DNA of 64,000 nt from Phycisphaerae bacterium (GTDB lineage Bacteria; Planctomycetota; Phycisphaerae; UBA1845; UTPLA1): the NCBI GenBank assembly GCA_035275405.1, contig DATEMU010000014.1:124001-188000 (forward strand). The letters run 5' to 3'. A program made the position numbers and the translations under genes. Under the pieces are notes generated by a model, which saw only the letters and a list, made by a program, of their open reading frames with translations, was not told the origin of the DNA and did not search any database. Positions 1 to 7,905 of this stretch are shown here, piece by piece. Numbering within the stretch: position 1 is the first letter of the stretch; every line of letters starts with the position of its first letter.

Positions 1-288
1 CCGGACGAGGAACTGAAGGCGACCGTGCCCAACATTGACGAGCGGTTCAAGGGCGTTTATTCCGATCGCGCCCCGTTCATGGCGACGCTCAAGGATGCAG
101 ACGTTGGGCGCGTCATCACCTATCGCGACTCAAAGGGCAGCCTGTACAAGGCGTCGCTCGGCGACATGATCATGCAGGGGATCACCCATTCGATACACCA
201 CCGTGCGCAGGCAGTCAATATGCTGCGTCGGCTCGGCGCCTCGGCGCCGGAAGTCGATTACATGTATTGGGTGCGGAAGCCGGCGTAG
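1..288 (+). CDS. DinB family protein, C-terminal part (5' end outside window)
   Basis: The frame is open from base 1 and ends at TAG 286-288, so only the last 95 residues are present and the start lies upstream. The motif HSIHHRAQ near the C-terminus matches the last metal-binding histidines of the DinB/YfiT four-helix fold, a family of small proteins that bind divalent metal and include thiol-dependent transferases. The following helix (residues like AVNMLRRLG) and a short YMYWVRKP tail also fit a DinB terminus. The substrate cannot be told. A GTG at 25 could be read as a start but would cut into the helical domain. A second DinB protein lies at 19305-19838. Confidence 0.75.
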   Translation, partial: PDEELKATVPNIDERFKGVYSDRAPFMATLKDADVGRVITYRDSKGSLYKASLGDMIMQGITHSIHHRAQAVNMLRRLGASAPEVDYMYWVRKPA

Positions 289-290
289 GC

Positions 291-330
291 TGAATGCGGA
301 ATTCGGATTGCGGAATGCGGAATAATAATA
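291..330. repeat. Degenerate GGAATGCGGAATTCGG microrepeat
   Basis: Between the DinB gene and the cupin gene there is a run of imperfect units of the form GAATGCGGAATTCGGATTGC. Units of the same form occur at 32011-32040 and 61110-61140. The copies are not identical, and no inverted ends or target duplications are visible, so this is a degenerate dispersed repeat and not an insertion sequence. Its function is unknown. Confidence 0.7.
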
Positions 331-365
331 AAACGCGGCTTCACGTCGTATCAACTTAATTTAAC

Positions 366-719
366 ATGCACGACGCCATCCTCAAACGTTTCGACGCCCC
401 CGACGAGACGCGGACGTTCGAGAGGGGAAAGTTCGACGTGATTCGCATGGGCGCGATGACCATCGGCCGCGCGACCTACGAGCCGGGCTGGAAGTGGTCG
501 ATCCACGTCGGCGCGGCGACCGGCGCGGCGCTGTGTCAGGTCGAACACGTCGGAATGGTTGTGTCGGGGCGCGCGATGGTGAAGATGGCTGACGGCCGCG
601 AGATCGAGATGAAACCGGGCGACGTGTTCTATGTCGCGCCGGGGCACGATAGCTGGGTGGTCGGGGACGAGCCGTATGTGTCGCTGCATTTCCTCGGCGC
701 GGACGATTACGCGGCCTGA
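366..719 (+). CDS. Cupin-domain protein
   Basis: This 117-residue protein is a single small beta-barrel cupin. The first cupin motif is degenerate around residues 40-60 (GWKWSIHVG, then CQVEHVGMVVSG). The second is clear around residues 66-90 (DGREIEMKPGDVFYVAPGHDSWVVG), including the typical P-G-D turn and a conserved His. Length and layout match stand-alone cupins that bind a metal or small ligand in the cytoplasm. ATG 366 has no strong Shine-Dalgarno sequence and follows an AT-rich stretch. The ligand and partner are not deducible. It is not similar in detail to the cupin at 4216-4581. Confidence 0.75.
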   Translation: MHDAILKRFDAPDETRTFERGKFDVIRMGAMTIGRATYEPGWKWSIHVGAATGAALCQVEHVGMVVSGRAMVKMADGREIEMKPGDVFYVAPGHDSWVVGDEPYVSLHFLGADDYAA

Positions 720-742
720 CGGCCTTGTTCGAGACAGTCATC

Positions 743-1822
743 ATGCCATCCACCCAGCGATGTGAGCGCTCTCGTCGGCATTCGACGCCGATTGGATTCC
801 TCATCGTGCTCTTGCTGCCGGTCGGGGCATTCGCCCAGCAAAGCCATTGGGCCACGAAGATGGATGCGGCATGGACGGCGGCCCAATCGGCCGACGAGGC
901 GAAGGATTGGAAGCGGGCGGCGGGTTACTATCGAGAGGTGCTGCTGCTGATACCGCACGAGTCGACGTCGAAAGTGGCCCTGGCGCGGTGCCTGGCCCAG
1001 CTCGGAGAGACGGACGAGCCGCTGCGGCTTCTCGAAACCGCGGTCGAAAACGGTTGGAATCAAACCCAAGCGCTTCGCGAGGAGCCGGCCTTTGAGGGAA
1101 TGCGACGCGACCCGCGATACCAGCGGCTCTACGAGCGAATCGCCGAGATTGAAAAAGAGAATATCGTCGTCTACCTTCCGCCGGGGCTCGATAAGGCCCA
1201 ACCCGCTCCGCTGATCGTGGCGTTTCACGGCCGGAATGAAAACCCACACGCTTTTGTGCCGACGTGGAGAGACGCCGCGAATTCCCTCGGCGCAGTCATT
1301 GTCGCGCCACGCGGCGTGCATCGGGTGTCGGACAATTTGCTAAACGTCTGGGAGAGCCCGGAGGCGACGCGCGACCGCGACACGTCCAGGATAGACCTTG
1401 CGGCGTGCAGGAGGCTGGCGGACGAAGCGATTCGCCTGGCCAGGAAGAAGGCCGCTATTAACGAGCGCAGGATCGTCTTGACCGGATACTCGCAGGGCGG
1501 CGTCGTGGCGCTTCGGCTGCTTTGCGATTCCCCGAAGCAATTCGCCGGCGCGTTTGCCCAGGCGACGGTTTACAAACCGCTCGGGGAAGAGGCGTGGCGG
1601 GCCGCGCGCATCGAGCGCGCCGGGCGGGTGTATCTGCTGTCGGGTGAATTGGACACGCTGCGTCCGCGCTCTGAGGACGCGTACAAAGAGTTGAAGGCCG
1701 CCGGATGGTCGGTCGAGTTGGAGATCGTGTCCGGTTGCGGCCACGAGCCTCCCGAGGATAACTCCCGGAGGCAGATCGAGGCGATCCGCTTTATCCTGGG
1801 TGCGCCAATCCCTGACGGGTGA
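743..1822 (+). CDS. Secreted alpha/beta-hydrolase (esterase-like) with N-terminal helical repeat region
   Basis: ATG 743 gives a signal peptide with a hydrophobic core (GFLIVLLLPVGAFAQ). A TTG at 725 is in frame but adds only six residues before it. Residues about 35-125 form TPR-like helices (AAGYYREVLLLIPHES, VALARCLAQLGETDEPLRLLE). The catalytic part follows: a strand with AFHGRNE (oxyanion region), the nucleophile elbow GYSQGG, an acid in SGELDT and a histidine in GCGHEPP near the C-terminus. This is the layout of the phospholipase/carboxylesterase and PHB-depolymerase-like esterases. It is probably exported and acts on an ester substrate that I cannot name. The gene stands alone ahead of the riboswitch region. 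Confidence 0.8.
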   Translation: MPSTQRCERSRRHSTPIGFLIVLLLPVGAFAQQSHWATKMDAAWTAAQSADEAKDWKRAAGYYREVLLLIPHESTSKVALARCLAQLGETDEPLRLLETAVENGWNQTQALREEPAFEGMRRDPRYQRLYERIAEIEKENIVVYLPPGLDKAQPAPLIVAFHGRNENPHAFVPTWRDAANSLGAVIVAPRGVHRVSDNLLNVWESPEATRDRDTSRIDLAACRRLADEAIRLARKKAAINERRIVLTGYSQGGVVALRLLCDSPKQFAGAFAQATVYKPLGEEAWRAARIERAGRVYLLSGELDTLRPRSEDAYKELKAAGWSVELEIVSGCGHEPPEDNSRRQIEAIRFILGAPIPDG

Positions 1823-1890
1823 TCTCAAGTTGTGGCGTAGTATTTCTTCACCCTCTTGCGGCCGGCGTTTCAAAGGACTAGCATCTTTCC

Positions 1891-2035
1891 GTTCGCTAGG
1901 GGCGTCCGCGCGGAGCGGGCTGAGATTCGGCCGGTGAGCCGAGACCCTTGGAACCTGATCACCAAGACGCGACTTGAGGCCTGAGGCTTGAGACCTAAGG
2001 CGGCGAGGTTGCGGCAAGGTGCGTAGGGAAGCGAC
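1891..2035 (+). promoter_or_regulatory. TPP (THI-box) riboswitch with an enlarged P5/L5 arm
   Basis: The conserved blocks of the thiamine pyrophosphate aptamer appear in order: AGGGGCG at about 1898-1904, CTGAGA at 1920-1925, ACCCTTGGAACCTGATC at about 1944-1960, and GCGTAGGGAAGCGA at 2021-2034. The outer stem P1 forms from TCGCT (1893-1897) with AGCGA (2030-2034). Small hairpins fit P3 (TCC/GGA) and the next arm (TTCGG/CCGAG). Between CTGATC and GCGTAGGGAA there are 60 bases, where the E. coli thiM aptamer has 12; the extra bases include a GCCTGAGGCTTGAG repeat. After the aptamer, TCCTT (2057-2061) could pair with the AAGGA (2125-2129) ribosome site of the dienelactone hydrolase gene, which would suit translational control. 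That pairing is inference. Confidence 0.9.
1971..2000. repeat. GCCTGAGGCTTGAG microrepeat inside the riboswitch
   Basis: The stretch GACTTGAGGCCTGAGGCTTG, continuing AGACCTAAGG, lies inside the apical part of the TPP aptamer. The core GGCCTGAGGCTTGAG recurs at 61426-61452 in a long non-coding repeat region. This marks the extra bases as a repeat insertion and not a normal P5 loop. Confidence 0.7.
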
Positions 2036-2137
2036 ATGATCCACAGAAACAGCACGTCCTTCCATCAGCGATTGCGGCGAGTCCGTGAACGCGGCTCTGC
2101 GCCTCTGTCGCCACTCACGTAAGAAAGGATCACGCCC

Positions 2138-2932
2138 ATGCGCCCAGTGTCTTTCCTCGTGATGTCCTATGTCATGTTCCTCGCGACGTCGATGACCGCC
2201 GCGCAGGAGTCGAACCGGCCCGGCGCCGGCCCTGCGAAGCTGTCCGTCGCCAAGATGATCCACGAGACGGTCACGATCACACAGGGCGATGCGAAGCTCT
2301 CCTGTTATCTTGCGCGGCAGGACTCGGCCACGCCGCTGCCGGGGCTGCTGCTGATCCACGAGTGGTGGGGGCTGAACGATTGGGTCAAGCAGCAGGCCGA
2401 TCGTTACGCCCAAAAGGGCTATGTCGTGCTGGCCGTCGATCTGTATCGCGGCGAGGTGGCGGCGGACCGGGATCATGCGCACGAGCTGATGCGGGGTCTG
2501 TCCGATGACCGGGCGATGGCGGACTTGCGGGCGGGCTTCGACTACCTCGTGCGGCATGAGGCGACGAAGGGTCAGCGAATCGGCGTCATGGGCTGGTGCA
2601 TGGGCGGCGGGTTCGCACTGAAGCTGGCCATCGCCGAGCCCAAGGTCGCCTGTACCGTCGTCTGCTACGGTCGACCGGTCACGGACGTGGCGGAGCTGCG
2701 CAAGATCAAGGGGCCGCTGCTGGGCATCTGGGGCGAGACCGACCGGGGAATCGAGGTGGAGCCGTTCAAAAAGGCGCTGAATGAGGCGGGCGTGAAGGCG
2801 ACGCACCATATTTACCCCGGCGCGGGTCACGCGTTCTTGAACGAAACCAACAAGAAGGGTTACCACGCGGAGCAGGCGAAGAAGGCGTGGGGGGAGATTG
2901 AACACTTCCTGGAAGCGAACCTCAGAAAATGA
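2138..2932 (+). CDS. Dienelactone hydrolase family protein, exported
   Basis: This 264-residue protein starts at ATG 2138 with an AAAGGA ribosome site eight bases upstream. It has a signal peptide ending near TAAQ (residues 19-23). The dienelactone hydrolase pattern is complete: HEWWGLN at 74-80 supplies the family Glu, Cys154 lies in the nucleophile elbow GWCMGGG, Asp202 in GETDRG, and His231 in GAGHAF. The family hydrolyses dienelactone-type esters using cysteine in place of serine, but many members have other ester substrates. It is the first gene behind the TPP riboswitch, although no role in thiamine metabolism is known for the family. The next gene begins 28 bases downstream. Confidence 0.88.
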   Translation: MRPVSFLVMSYVMFLATSMTAAQESNRPGAGPAKLSVAKMIHETVTITQGDAKLSCYLARQDSATPLPGLLLIHEWWGLNDWVKQQADRYAQKGYVVLAVDLYRGEVAADRDHAHELMRGLSDDRAMADLRAGFDYLVRHEATKGQRIGVMGWCMGGGFALKLAIAEPKVACTVVCYGRPVTDVAELRKIKGPLLGIWGETDRGIEVEPFKKALNEAGVKATHHIYPGAGHAFLNETNKKGYHAEQAKKAWGEIEHFLEANLRK

Positions 2933-2960
2933 AAAGGGGCATTCGTCAGTGATCAATATT

Positions 2961-4232
2961 ATGCGATCTCGGTGTATTGTCGTCGTCTTGTGTGCGACAG
3001 CCCATCCGAGTTTCCTGCGCGCGGAGCCCGGAGAATCACCCTCCAAACAGGCAGCGCGCCCACCGGTCATCCAAGTGGGACAAGCCGACCTCGTCGGAAA
3101 ACCGGCCCCCGCGCTGACGATTGAGAAGTTTCTGCAAGCTCCTCCGCGGGTCGTCCCGTCATGGGAGTCACTCAAGGGCAAATGCGTCGTGCTGGAGTTC
3201 TGGGCGACGTGGTGCGCCCCGTGCGTCGGGGCCATTCCCCACATGAACGAGCTGGCCGGCCGGTTCAAGGACAAGCCGATCGTGTTTATCTCCGTCACCC
3301 ACGAGCCCGAAGCGAAGATCATCCCCTTCCTGAAACGGCGGAGCATGAGCAGTTGGATCGGACTGGACACCGATCGTTCGTTCTTCCGCGACTACAACGT
3401 GAAGGGCATCCCCCATACGGTCCTGGTCGATGCCAGGGGCACCGTGGCCGCCATCGGGTATCCGCACGATGTCACGGTCGAGGCACTGGAGTCGCTTATT
3501 TCAGGAAAGCCCGTGATCCTGCGCCCGGCGGAGGACGAGCGGCCCGTCGTCCCCGCCAAACGCGAGGAGCCGGTCGCGGCGGAACCCATGTTTGAGATCG
3601 TCATCCGTCCCACGGCGGAAGGTTTCGGTGCCGGCACGACGATCGGCGTGGGAAAAATGAGCCTGGTCTCCAACCCGCCGCTAAACCTGCTTTCCAGCGT
3701 TTATCAGACGCCGGCTTATCTCGTTGATCTGCGCGCCACGCTGCCCGACGGATACTATGACGTCGTTGCATCCTTGCCGGCCGGAAAGGCGGAACAGTTG
3801 TATCCCCTTCTGCGGCGGGCCACCGAAACGGCCTTTGGCATCACGACGCGACGCGAACGCCGCGAATCGGACGTATACGTCCTGACATTGCCCGAGGGCG
3901 GTTCGTCGTTGCTGAAGCCGACTGCGATGGCAAGTGGCGGATCGGGCACCAGATCATCCACTGATAAAATTGAGTTGACCGGCGAAACGCTCAAGAGGCT
4001 TGCCGCGCTTCTGGGGACCCGGCTCAGTACACCGGTCATCGACGAGACGGGGCTCGCCGGTCGGTATGACATCAAGCTGAAATGGGAAGGCGACGGGCCC
4101 GAGCCGGTGATTCAGGCCGTTGAGCAGACGCTCGGCCTGGAGCTGCGACCGGCGCGACGGCGCGTGGAGTTTCTGGTGGTTGAGAACGAGTCGAGGGGCG
4201 GCGAAAGGAGCCATGATGATATCGAAGATTAA
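2961..4232 (+). CDS. Exported thioredoxin-like (TlpA) protein fused to a DUF3738 domain
   Basis: I start this 423-residue protein at ATG 2961, which gives a signal peptide (RCIVVVLCATAHPSFLRA); an open frame runs 63 bases further upstream into the previous gene. Residues about 45-190 are a TlpA/ResA-type thioredoxin fold with the redox pair WCAPC (Cys85, Cys88) and the cis-proline strand GIPHTVLVD. Residues about 210-415 match the DUF3738 (soil-associated TIGR03435-like) pattern: FEIVIRPT, a central DLRATLPDGYYDVVASLP, then LAALLGTRLSTPVIDETGLAGRYDIKL. The fusion suggests a periplasmic thiol-disulfide protein with an attached binding domain. The stop overlaps the start of the next cupin gene. 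Confidence 0.82.
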   Translation: MRSRCIVVVLCATAHPSFLRAEPGESPSKQAARPPVIQVGQADLVGKPAPALTIEKFLQAPPRVVPSWESLKGKCVVLEFWATWCAPCVGAIPHMNELAGRFKDKPIVFISVTHEPEAKIIPFLKRRSMSSWIGLDTDRSFFRDYNVKGIPHTVLVDARGTVAAIGYPHDVTVEALESLISGKPVILRPAEDERPVVPAKREEPVAAEPMFEIVIRPTAEGFGAGTTIGVGKMSLVSNPPLNLLSSVYQTPAYLVDLRATLPDGYYDVVASLPAGKAEQLYPLLRRATETAFGITTRRERRESDVYVLTLPEGGSSLLKPTAMASGGSGTRSSTDKIELTGETLKRLAALLGTRLSTPVIDETGLAGRYDIKLKWEGDGPEPVIQAVEQTLGLELRPARRRVEFLVVENESRGGERSHDDIED

Positions 4233-4581
4233 CCTGGCGGAGAAGTTCGCGAGAATCCCCGAGCCGTGGAAGCCGCATATCGTGGCGGAGGTGAATGACT
4301 GCTACGTGAAGCTCGGCAAGTTCAAGGATGAGTTCGTGTGGCACCATCATGAGAATGAGGACGAGATGTTCCTCGTTGTGAAGGGCTGCTTCACGATGAA
4401 GCTGCGCGACGGTGACCTGCACATCAAGGAGGGCGAGATGGTCGTCATCCCCCGCGGAGTGGAGCACCTGCCCGTGGCCGACCACGGCGAGGCCTGCGTG
4501 ATGCTGATCGAGCCGAAGACGACGCTGAATACGGGGAATGTGCGGAATGAGCGGACGGTGGAGCGATTAAAGAGAATCTGA
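4216..4581 (+). CDS. Cupin-domain protein
   Basis: Two ATGs lie together at 4213 and 4216. I chose 4216 because the AAAGGAG at 4204-4210 is then five bases away. The 121-residue product has a full metal-binding cupin: HHHENEDEMFLVVKG with the H-x-H and Glu ligands around residues 38-52, and GEMVVIPRGVEHLPV with the last His around residues 74-88. It overlaps the end of the thioredoxin-DUF3738 gene, and its TGA overlaps the ATG of the next gene, so the three are probably translated together. Small cupins of this shape are often sugar or ligand binders or isomerases; the substrate is not visible here. Confidence 0.82.
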   Translation: MISKINLAEKFARIPEPWKPHIVAEVNDCYVKLGKFKDEFVWHHHENEDEMFLVVKGCFTMKLRDGDLHIKEGEMVVIPRGVEHLPVADHGEACVMLIEPKTTLNTGNVRNERTVERLKRI

Positions 4582-5306
4582 TGTGCGGCATGAACATATC
4601 GTGTGTTTCGGATTTGGAAGGCCGGTTCCCTTTTATTTACCATGTACTTTCAAGCACTGACGCGACTGATCATGCGATGTCGGCAGAAAGCGCAGCCTGC
4701 GAAAGAGGGCGGTCGCTTGTTCAATATCTATCGCGCGCGACTCAGAAGGCTGCCTGGTATTTGGGAGGTTACTTACACGATAGCGAGGTGCTCCACAGCA
4801 GTCTAGTAAATAATGAATTCCATATTCGACTCGACGATTTCTCTACGCATTGCCTCTTCGATGTTCTCGCCCGGCACCGAGGCATGACAACAGATTCCTG
4901 TTTTGGCAAGCCTGCGCCCCTAGATGTAATGATTCGCCATGTCGACCAAATCGATTTTTTTCAACTCGAGGAAGATCAGAGATTTTCGCGTTGCGATTCG
5001 AATGTTTTGGTTCCGAAAAGTACATGGCTTTATGACGACATCGATTTTGCTCGGCCCGAACAATTTGGTTTGGGTCTGATCTTCTGGACTCCGTCATCAG
5101 ACCATATCTTGGTCGCATTGCACGCAAGGAGTATTGAGTTTGATGAACATCAAGAAGAATCATTTGTAAGTCTGTTTGGTGTGGAATGCGTAGATTTGTT
5201 TAATGCTTATTGGAAGGCGCGGAAACGCCGTTCCTTTGATCGTTCCCAGATTAAGGATGTCTTGGAGGGCAACAGCGACTTTGACGATTGGTGCGCCCCC
5301 CTTTGA
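4581..5306 (+). CDS. Hypothetical protein, AT-rich orphan
   Basis: I do not recognise this 241-residue protein. The ATG at 4581 overlaps the TGA of the upstream cupin gene. Base composition is visibly AT-richer than both neighbours, with many TTT, AAT and GAT codons, which suggests recent acquisition. The sequence has no signal peptide or membrane segment. Phrases such as GGYLHDSEV, NNEFHIRLDDF and DVMIRHVDQIDFF give a soluble mixed alpha/beta look, and the HDSEV-type phrase is seen in several small immunity-like or DUF proteins; that resemblance is too weak for a name. The end is acidic (GNSDFDDWCAPL). Confidence 0.6.
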   Translation: MCGMNISCVSDLEGRFPFIYHVLSSTDATDHAMSAESAACERGRSLVQYLSRATQKAAWYLGGYLHDSEVLHSSLVNNEFHIRLDDFSTHCLFDVLARHRGMTTDSCFGKPAPLDVMIRHVDQIDFFQLEEDQRFSRCDSNVLVPKSTWLYDDIDFARPEQFGLGLIFWTPSSDHILVALHARSIEFDEHQEESFVSLFGVECVDLFNAYWKARKRRSFDRSQIKDVLEGNSDFDDWCAPL

Positions 5307-5341
5307 TCCTCACCGAATCACAACGATGCAGAGGTAAACTC

Positions 5342-5455
5342 ATGACTCAAATCCAATTCGCCCGCAATGCCATTCTCGCGCTAGAAATGGTTCGCGTCGC
5401 GCAGCGCAAGTGCGTCACGCCATCTGGTCCACACAACAAGGTAAGTCATCGATGA
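5342..5455 (+). pseudogene. Truncated duplicate of the thiC 5' end
   Basis: This 37-codon open frame starts at ATG 5342 behind an intact GAGG ribosome site (5331-5334). Its first 28 residues align without gaps to the first 28 of the real thiC at 6213, with 19 identical (shared [17 protein letters not shown]). After codon 27 the similarity stops, and the frame ends at TGA 5453-5455, overlapping the ATG of the peptidase gene. It is too short to be an enzyme. It is either a broken thiC copy or a relic that now serves as a leader peptide coupled to the next gene. Confidence 0.8.
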
Positions 5456-6216
5456 CACGAGTGAAACGCCAAATCGTTGTGCTCGGCGGCGGCGGGTTCA
5501 GCGCTCAGCCCGACAACAGGCTGCTCGATGATTACGCGCTGCGGCTGACGCGAAAACAGGCGCCCCGGGTCTGCTTCGTGGCCACGGCGGGCGGCGATAA
5601 CCCGGATTACGTCAAGCGATTCTACGCGGCGTTTCGTTGGCCGCGGGCGAAGGCCTCGCACCTTCCGCTTTTCGCGAGGGATAGCGCGACTCCGCGCGAG
5701 CAGTTGCTGGCGCAGGACCTGATCTATGTCGGCGGCGGGAATACGGCGAACCTGCTGGCCGTCTGGCGACTGCACGGCGTGGATCAGATTATGCGCGAGG
5801 CCTGGCAACGCGGAATCGTCCTCGCCGGAGTGTGCGCGGGCATGCTCTGTTGGTTTGAAGGCGGGGTGACGGATTCCTTCGGCCCGTTGGCCGCAGTGCG
5901 AAACGGCCTGGGCATTCTGTCAGGTAGCGCGTGCCCTTATTACGACGCCGACCCATTGCGCCGTCCCACCTATCATCGGAAGATCCGGGACGGACTACCG
6001 GGCGGCTACGCGGCAGACGTTGACGCCGCCCTCCATTTCGTGGGAACCAGACTGAAGGCGTGCCTGAGTTCGCGGCGCGGGGCGCGGGCCTACCGCGTGG
6101 AGCTGCGGGCGGGCGCTGTCCGGGAGACGGCCCTGCCGACCCGGTTGCTGGGCGCGCGGCAGAAGACGAAGCACACACGCCAGCGGCGAAACACCAATGA
6201 CGGAGACAAGTCATGA
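5452..6216 (+). CDS. Peptidase S51 (dipeptidase E/cyanophycinase-like) homologue with Cys in place of Ser
   Basis: ATG 5452 overlaps the TGA of the short thiC-like frame, with AAGG about ten bases upstream. The 254 residues fit the S51/PepE fold, a class-I-glutaminase-like Rossmann protein: [11 protein letters not shown] at the N-terminus, [25 protein letters not shown] at about 91-106, and the nucleophile elbow. The elbow reads [14 protein letters not shown], with Cys128 where S51 peptidases have the catalytic Ser (GxSAG). A single base change from a Ser codon would explain it. The family's later catalytic residues are hard to place, and the C-terminus is Arg-rich and less conserved. The stop overlaps thiC (ATGA), so the two are probably co-translated. 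Confidence 0.78.
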   Translation: MTRVKRQIVVLGGGGFSAQPDNRLLDDYALRLTRKQAPRVCFVATAGGDNPDYVKRFYAAFRWPRAKASHLPLFARDSATPREQLLAQDLIYVGGGNTANLLAVWRLHGVDQIMREAWQRGIVLAGVCAGMLCWFEGGVTDSFGPLAAVRNGLGILSGSACPYYDADPLRRPTYHRKIRDGLPGGYAADVDAALHFVGTRLKACLSSRRGARAYRVELRAGAVRETALPTRLLGARQKTKHTRQRRNTNDGDKS

Positions 6217-7901
6217 CACAATTACAATCCGCCCGCAAGGGCATCGTTACACCGGAAATGGTCCGCGTCGCGCAGCGCGAGTGCGTTACGCCGGAGTTTA
6301 TTCGCGATGAGGTCGCGCGCGGGCGGATCGTCATTCCCGCGAACGTGCGGCATCTGGCGGGGGCCGCCGGACAAAGCTCGAATAGCGAATTGCGAATATC
6401 GAATAGCGAAAGTCAGAATAGGAACCGACGCGCTTCTGAGGACCATTCGCCATCTATTCGCCAATCGACATGGTTACCAGCCGGTCATCCCGGTCATCGT
6501 GCTGATGCCGCATTCTGGGTGAACCAGACCGTCGCGCAGCGGTGGGCCGTCATTAGCGATCCCGACTATTCTCGCGGCGAGCGCGCCGCCAAGCGGCTCG
6601 ACCCCATGGGCATCGGTCGCACGATCACGACGAAGATCAACGCCAACATCGGCGCGTCGCCGGTCGCCAGCGATACAAAGGAAGAGGTCGACAAGCTTAT
6701 GTGGGCGCAGAAATACGGCGCCGACACGCTGATGGACCTTTCGACCGGCGGGAATCTCGTGGAGTGCCGGCAGGCGATCATCGACCACAGCACCATCCCC
6801 ATTGGCACCGTGCCGATCTACAGCATGATCATCGGGCGGAATATCGAGGAGCTGACCGAGGGCGACATCCTCAAGGAAGTCGAGCGGCAGGCGCAGCAGG
6901 GCGTCGATTATTTCACGATCCACGCCGGCGTTCTGCTGGAGAACCTGCACCTCATTAAGAAGCGCGTGACGGGGCTCGTCAGCCGCGGCGGCAGCCTGCT
7001 CGCCAAGTGGATGATCACGCACAACAAGCAGAACCCGATGTACACGCTCTTCGACGAGATCAGCGCGATCATGCGGGAGTACGACGTGACCTATTCGCTG
7101 GGCGATGGCGTGCGACCGGGCTGCCTGGCCGACGCGGGCGACGCGGCGCAGATCGCGGAGTTGGAGACGCTCGGCGAACTCACGCAGCGGGCCCGCGAGA
7201 AGGGCGTGCAGGTCATGGTCGAAGGGCCGGGTCACGTCCCGCTGCACGAGATCGCCTGGAACATGCAGATCGAGCAGAAGATCTGTGATGACGCGCCGTT
7301 CTACGTGCTTGGGCCGCTCGTGACGGACGTCTTCCCCGGCTACGACCACATCACGAGCTGCATCGGCGCGACGGAGGCGGCGCGGTCGGGCGCGGCGATG
7401 CTCTGCTACGTCACGCCGAAGGAGCACGTCGGCCTGCCCAAGGCGCAGGATGTCAAGGAGGGCTGCATCGCCTACAAGATCGCGGCGCACGCCGGCGACA
7501 TCGCCCGCGGGATCGTCGCCGCGCGCCAGTGGGACGACGACATGAGCCGGGCCCGGGCGGCGCTGAACTGGCCGAAGCAGTTCGAGATCGCCTTCGACGG
7601 CGAGACGGCCCGCGCCCTGCACGATGAGGACCTGGACGTTGATACGGACTTCTGCGCGATGTGCGGTCACGACTGGTGCAGCATGCGGATCAGCAAGGAG
7701 ATCCAGGAATTCGCCAGCGGCAAGGCCGAGGGCTTTCAGCCGGTAAAGCGCGCGGTCAAGAGCCCGGGGCTGACGCAGGAGCAGGTGGAGTTTCTGTCGC
7801 ATCGAGGCGCCAAGCACGCGTGCCATAGCGACATCGTGGCGGATGATGAGGAGGCGAAGCGGGTGCAGGAGCAATACGTTCAGCTGAACGTCGGTGCGTA
7901 A
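6213..7901 (+). CDS. thiC: Phosphomethylpyrimidine synthase ThiC with internal insertion
   Basis: ThiC is a radical-SAM-type enzyme that turns aminoimidazole ribotide into hydroxymethylpyrimidine phosphate for thiamine. ATG 6213 overlaps the upstream stop and has GGAG at 6202-6205. The core is typical: [64 protein letters not shown], and [13 protein letters not shown]. The C-terminal 4Fe-4S motif CAMCGHDWC (about residues 481-489) is intact. At 562 residues the protein is long for the short ThiC form. About 75 residues (51-127) sit between NVRHLAG and RLDPMGIGR, where relatives have only a few, and part of this comes from a dispersed repeat. Everything outside the insertion looks functional. 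Confidence 0.95.
   Translation: MTQLQSARKGIVTPEMVRVAQRECVTPEFIRDEVARGRIVIPANVRHLAGAAGQSSNSELRISNSESQNRNRRASEDHSPSIRQSTWLPAGHPGHRADAAFWVNQTVAQRWAVISDPDYSRGERAAKRLDPMGIGRTITTKINANIGASPVASDTKEEVDKLMWAQKYGADTLMDLSTGGNLVECRQAIIDHSTIPIGTVPIYSMIIGRNIEELTEGDILKEVERQAQQGVDYFTIHAGVLLENLHLIKKRVTGLVSRGGSLLAKWMITHNKQNPMYTLFDEISAIMREYDVTYSLGDGVRPGCLADAGDAAQIAELETLGELTQRAREKGVQVMVEGPGHVPLHEIAWNMQIEQKICDDAPFYVLGPLVTDVFPGYDHITSCIGATEAARSGAAMLCYVTPKEHVGLPKAQDVKEGCIAYKIAAHAGDIARGIVAARQWDDDMSRARAALNWPKQFEIAFDGETARALHDEDLDVDTDFCAMCGHDWCSMRISKEIQEFASGKAEGFQPVKRAVKSPGLTQEQVEFLSHRGAKHACHSDIVADDEEAKRVQEQYVQLNVGA
6376..6465. repeat. CGAATAGCGAAT-type repeat within thiC
   Basis: The units CGAATAGCGAATTGCGAATA and TCGAATAGCGAAAG, followed by CCATCTATTCGCCAATCG, lie in frame in thiC. 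They are the reverse complement form of the CTTTCGCTATTCGCTATTCG run at 32074-32104 in the dxr-rseP junction. They encode a Ser/Asn/Arg-rich stretch unlike the rest of ThiC. Confidence 0.75.
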
Positions 7902-7905
7902 GAGC

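Noticed and set aside
1340..3370. A 676-codon open frame on the minus strand across the hydrolase and dienelactone hydrolase genes.
   Set aside because: It lies opposite two genes with full catalytic motifs, crosses the riboswitch, has Arg/His/Leu-rich noise and no domain. GC-rich DNA often leaves such frames open.
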